A DNA stretch of 64,000 nt from Protaetiibacter sp. (GTDB taxonomy: Bacteria; Actinomycetota; Actinomycetes; Actinomycetales; Microbacteriaceae): positions 86,020 through 150,019 of the forward strand of contig JASLGG010000016.1 of NCBI GenBank assembly GCA_030150265.1, read 5' to 3'. A model generated the notes under the pieces. That model saw nothing but the letters and a program-made list of their open reading frames with translations, had not been told where the DNA came from and did not search any database. The stretch's first letter is position 1. Each line of letters opens with the position of its first letter. Of the stretch, positions 59,874 through 64,000 are shown piece by piece. Both the position numbers and the translations under genes were made by a program.

Positions 59874-61009
59874 GCGCGCCGCCGGGCGATCGCGAGCGCC
59901 AGCAGCACCATCGCCGACGCGAAGAGCCCGAACATGAGGTACACGTCGCCGTCTAGGTGCCGGAGCGCGTCGAAGATGCCGAGGGGCGAGCCTGCACCGG
60001 GCACGGTGCCCGTCCCTGTGATCGCGACGGTCAGGATGCTCAGCAGCAGGTCGACGAGCGTGAGGATCGAGAGCACGGTGAGCACGCCCTCGACGATGCG
60101 CTGGTAGCGGCGTTCTCGTTCTGTCCGGAGGTCATCGACGTTGTGCCGGATCTCGGTGAGTCGGCGCACGATCCGTTGTTGCACGCCCGTGTAACCCCAG
60201 GCGCGCAGCGATCCCTCGGCGGTCGCGCGTCTGGGCCCCTGCAGGCCCAACAGAAGGTCGTCATACGCGAGGTGGTGCCGGGCGAGGTCGACGTTGAGCG
60301 CCTCGTTGCGGCGCACGAGCTCGCGGAAGATCCGGCTGCGCTCGCGCGGGGTTCCGGATGCGGAGAGGTCGGTCACGACGACGGCGGAAACCTCCGAGAG
60401 CTCCTCGAGCTCGCACCACAGCACCTGCGCGTCGACGAGCCCGCGGATGACCTGCCAGGCGAGGACGTGGCGGTCTCCCGGCACATTCGGGTCACCCATC
60501 GGCCCCGTGGGCCATCCGGTCGCGGTGTTGTTGCCCCACCCGAGGGCGAGGGCCGTCGTGCCCGCGCGTACTTCCGTGGGCTCGCCGTCCATCCACTCAG
60601 GTGGCAGGGTGCCGTCGTCGTCGAGCAGCGCCGTGCGGTTGACCCAGAGCGGTGCTCCCGTGGTGTCGAATGCGTCGGCGATGTCGAGCAGCATGTGGGT
60701 GAGTCGGTCCTCCGAGGCGAATGCGTCGTCAACGGTGCCGTTCGTGTCGACGATCATCGCGAGCACGCGACGGGAGCGTTCAACCACGACCCACGCACCC
60801 TCGACGCGCGGGTCCGTTGCGGCATCCGCGGTGATCGGAATCGCGCTCCACTCTTGGTGCAGCTCGTTGTCGCGCGACTGGATGCGGCTGCGAAGCATCG
60901 ATCCATCCGCTCGCAACCGGCTCCGCGTTCCGTCCGAGTGCTCGCTGGGGCGGGGTGCCGACGCGACCGATGCATCTCGTCGGAAGGGAGCCACCAGGAA
61001 GAAGCGCAT
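59870..61009 (-). CDS. Membrane protein coupled to the ammonia-lyase homologue
   Basis: This 379-residue protein is read from ATG 61009 (MRFFLVAPFRRDAS), with AGAGGA about 9 nt earlier; GTG 61030 is an alternative. The first 230 residues are soluble, with WVVVERSRRVLAMIVDTNGTV, WMDGEPTEVRAGTTALALGWGNN and HVLAWQVIRGLVDAQVLWCELEELSEVSAVVVTDLS. A helical region (EIRHNVDDLRTERERRYQRIVEG) leads into two membrane segments near residues 320-340 and 355-375. The layout of a soluble sensor, coiled helix and two membrane helices recalls CorA-like or receptor proteins. The family is not recognised. Confidence 0.7.
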   Translation of the reverse strand: MRFFLVAPFRRDASVASAPRPSEHSDGTRSRLRADGSMLRSRIQSRDNELHQEWSAIPITADAATDPRVEGAWVVVERSRRVLAMIVDTNGTVDDAFASEDRLTHMLLDIADAFDTTGAPLWVNRTALLDDDGTLPPEWMDGEPTEVRAGTTALALGWGNNTATGWPTGPMGDPNVPGDRHVLAWQVIRGLVDAQVLWCELEELSEVSAVVVTDLSASGTPRERSRIFRELVRRNEALNVDLARHHLAYDDLLLGLQGPRRATAEGSLRAWGYTGVQQRIVRRLTEIRHNVDDLRTERERRYQRIVEGVLTVLSILTLVDLLLSILTVAITGTGTVPGAGSPLGIFDALRHLDGDVYLMFGLFASAMVLLALAIARRRA

Positions 61010-61176
61010 GGGGTTCGTCCTCTCGGTCACGTCGTCGATGCGTCCGCGGCACTCACGCTACACGCGGCGCGTCCCGGGCAGGTGGCTGGCGCACGGGAGC
61101 AGACGACGGATGCCCGCCGCGGCATCCGGGGGTTGGCCGGATACCGCGGCGCGGCCGTGGCGGCGACGCTGGATGC

Positions 61177-61554
61177 ATGACCGAATCGACCCCCACCCCC
61201 GTCGCGGAGCAGCCCGCCGAGCAGGCCAGCCCGCTGCCCGCCGTCCCCGAGAACCCCTACGCCGCCCCGGGTCCCGCGGCGGCGACCCCCGCATCCGCCA
61301 CCAACGGCTTCAGCATCGCGAGCCTCGTGCTCGGCATCGCCTCCATCCCGACCGGGTGGGCGATCGCCGGCATCCTCGCGATCGTCTTCGGCTTCCTCGC
61401 CCGCTCTCGCGAGCCGCAGGGCCGCACGATGTCGACGTGGGGCATCGTCCTCGGCTTCGTGGGCCTCTTCGGCTGGGTGATCATCGGGCTTCTGGGTCTC
61501 GCGTTCGTCGCCCCGTTCGCCCTGTGGGGCGGCGTGTTCGGCTGGGGCTTCTGA
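61177..61554 (+). CDS. DUF4190-family membrane protein
   Basis: This 125-residue protein starts at ATG 61177. About 40 proline-, alanine- and glutamate-rich residues precede two membrane segments (GFSIASLVLGIASIPTGWAIAGILAIVFGFLARS and GIVLGFVGLFGWVIIGLLGLAF). It matches DUF4190, common in actinobacteria and without known function. A related domain is encoded at the right edge of the window. Confidence 0.78.
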   Translation: MTESTPTPVAEQPAEQASPLPAVPENPYAAPGPAAATPASATNGFSIASLVLGIASIPTGWAIAGILAIVFGFLARSREPQGRTMSTWGIVLGFVGLFGWVIIGLLGLAFVAPFALWGGVFGWGF

Positions 61555-61596
61555 CCCTTCTCGGCGCGGCCTGAGAAAGCGCGGGCGGAAGAGCCA

Positions 61597-61630
61597 GCAT
61601 GCGGCGGGGGCGATTGCTCCCGCCGCATGC
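61597..61630. terminator. GC-rich terminator-like hairpin
   Basis: GCATGCGGCGGG (61597-61608) pairs with CCCGCCGCATGC (61619-61630) over a 10-nt loop. There is no T tract. It lies between the DUF4190 gene and lepA. Confidence 0.6.
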
Positions 61631-61782
61631 CCATCTCGCCGCCCGATGCTGCGTCTTCCCCCGCCGACCACGCGGTTGCTCCCGCCGACACCACGAGGAC
61701 ACCGGGGAGGGGGCGGCGGCGCGGGGCGCGGCCCTTCGCCGCGCGCAGCGAACCCCTCCGCGCATGGGAGAATCGTCCGGAT

Positions 61783-63636
<1,854 letters not shown>

Positions 63637-63661
63637 CGCCCGCCCGCGCTAACGGCCGGGG

Positions 63662-64000
63662 CTACTGATTGGGGCGGGCGGCCAGGGCGATGATGATCAG
63701 CGTCCAGATGCCGATGCCGAGGTAGCCGAGGACGAGCCCGGCGATGGCCATCCCGTCGCCGCGCTCGCCCGTCCGCCTGATGTTCTGGCGGGCCAGGTGA
63801 CCGAGGATGACCGCCGGGACGGCGGCGAAGCCGAGCGTGAAGATCTCCGCGATCCCGCAGATGAGCGCGCCGATGGCGAGCCCGCTGGTCGGGGTGGCGA
63901 TGACTGGGTAGTAGCCGCCCTGGTACGGCATCACGCTGAAGGACGGGCCGGCTGGCAGGTCGGCGACGACGGCGCCGAGCTGGGCGTAGGTCCGCGCGTT
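63662..64000 (-). CDS. DUF1707/DUF4190 membrane protein (5' end outside window)
   Basis: The reading frame is open to the right edge; an internal GTG at 63934 is not the true start. The visible upstream part reads NARTYAQLGAVVADLPAGPSF, which matches the end of DUF1707, a short actinobacterial N-terminal domain. Then come two membrane segments (GLAIGALICGIAEIFTLGFAAVPAVILGHLARQNI and GMAIAGLVLGYLGIGIWTLIIIALA) of the DUF4190 type. The function is unknown. Confidence 0.75.
   Translation of the reverse strand, partial: NARTYAQLGAVVADLPAGPSFSVMPYQGGYYPVIATPTSGLAIGALICGIAEIFTLGFAAVPAVILGHLARQNIRRTGERGDGMAIAGLVLGYLGIGIWTLIIIALAARPNQ

Overview
The window is a piece of a high-GC actinobacterial chromosome with a lower-GC mobile element at its left end. 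From about 8.3 kb onward the DNA is roughly 70% G+C. It shows actinobacterial traits: leaderless -10 boxes (TAGSCT six to eight bases before the start codon), ATGA-coupled genes, CelR-type operators, and the housekeeping order comEA-comEC-holA-rpsT-lepA. The hexamer GGATGC/GCATCC is very frequent. I infer a member of the Microbacteriaceae; the genus cannot be fixed from this sequence alone.

Positions 1 to about 8260 hold an integrated element of clearly lower G+C and different codon use. It carries a CRESS-type (circovirus/geminivirus-like) rolling-circle Rep with an HUH-family endonuclease and an SF3 helicase. Upstream of it lies a putative origin with the nonanucleotide TAGTATTAC, exactly as in circoviruses, followed by TGTCGCA iterons. 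A replication-relaxation-like protein runs off the left edge. Other genes encode a repeat-containing protein of unknown role, two exported proteins, a small ExoX-C-like protein and a serine recombinase. Between the two divergent gene sets is a non-coding array of about ten short hairpins. No capsid, conjugation or antibiotic-resistance gene is visible. The right end appears to lie in the 3' end of a luciferase-like monooxygenase gene.

Positions 8.1-12.3 kb hold a flavin monooxygenase, a PfkB sugar kinase, a RibD/DHFR-like reductase, a two-gene fluoride channel (crcB pair) and a RelE/Phd-type toxin-antitoxin pair. Positions 12.3-25.6 kb form a nucleic-acid-processing and defence region: a DUF4192 protein, a DnaQ-like exonuclease with BRCT, a HelD-like helicase, an SRA-like/HNH nuclease, a type I restriction system in the order hsdR-hsdS-hsdM, an overlapping Mrr-type nuclease and a small membrane protein.

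Positions 26.8-32.5 kb are a beta-glucoside uptake operon on the minus strand: binding protein, two permeases, GH1 beta-glucosidase and LacI regulator, led by two perfect 16-bp operators. Positions 32.6-37.5 kb hold a small zinc-ribbon protein coupled to a nitronate monooxygenase, a soluble Ser/Thr kinase with GAF domain, a DUF559 nuclease bracketed by two identical palindromic repeats, and a second flavin monooxygenase. Positions 37.6-43.7 kb are an alpha-glucoside locus: LacI regulator, GH13 glucosidase, binding protein and two permeases.

Positions 43.8-50.8 kb hold a GH3 lipoprotein, an AlkZ/YcaQ-like protein, an App1-like phosphatase, a TetR regulator, DedA, and divergent pabC/pabB genes that start 12 bp apart. 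Positions 50.9-64 kb hold leuS, comEA, comEC, holA, a GNAT acetyltransferase, rpsT, an unusual ammonia-lyase homologue coupled to a membrane protein, lepA and two DUF4190 membrane proteins (the last cut by the right edge).
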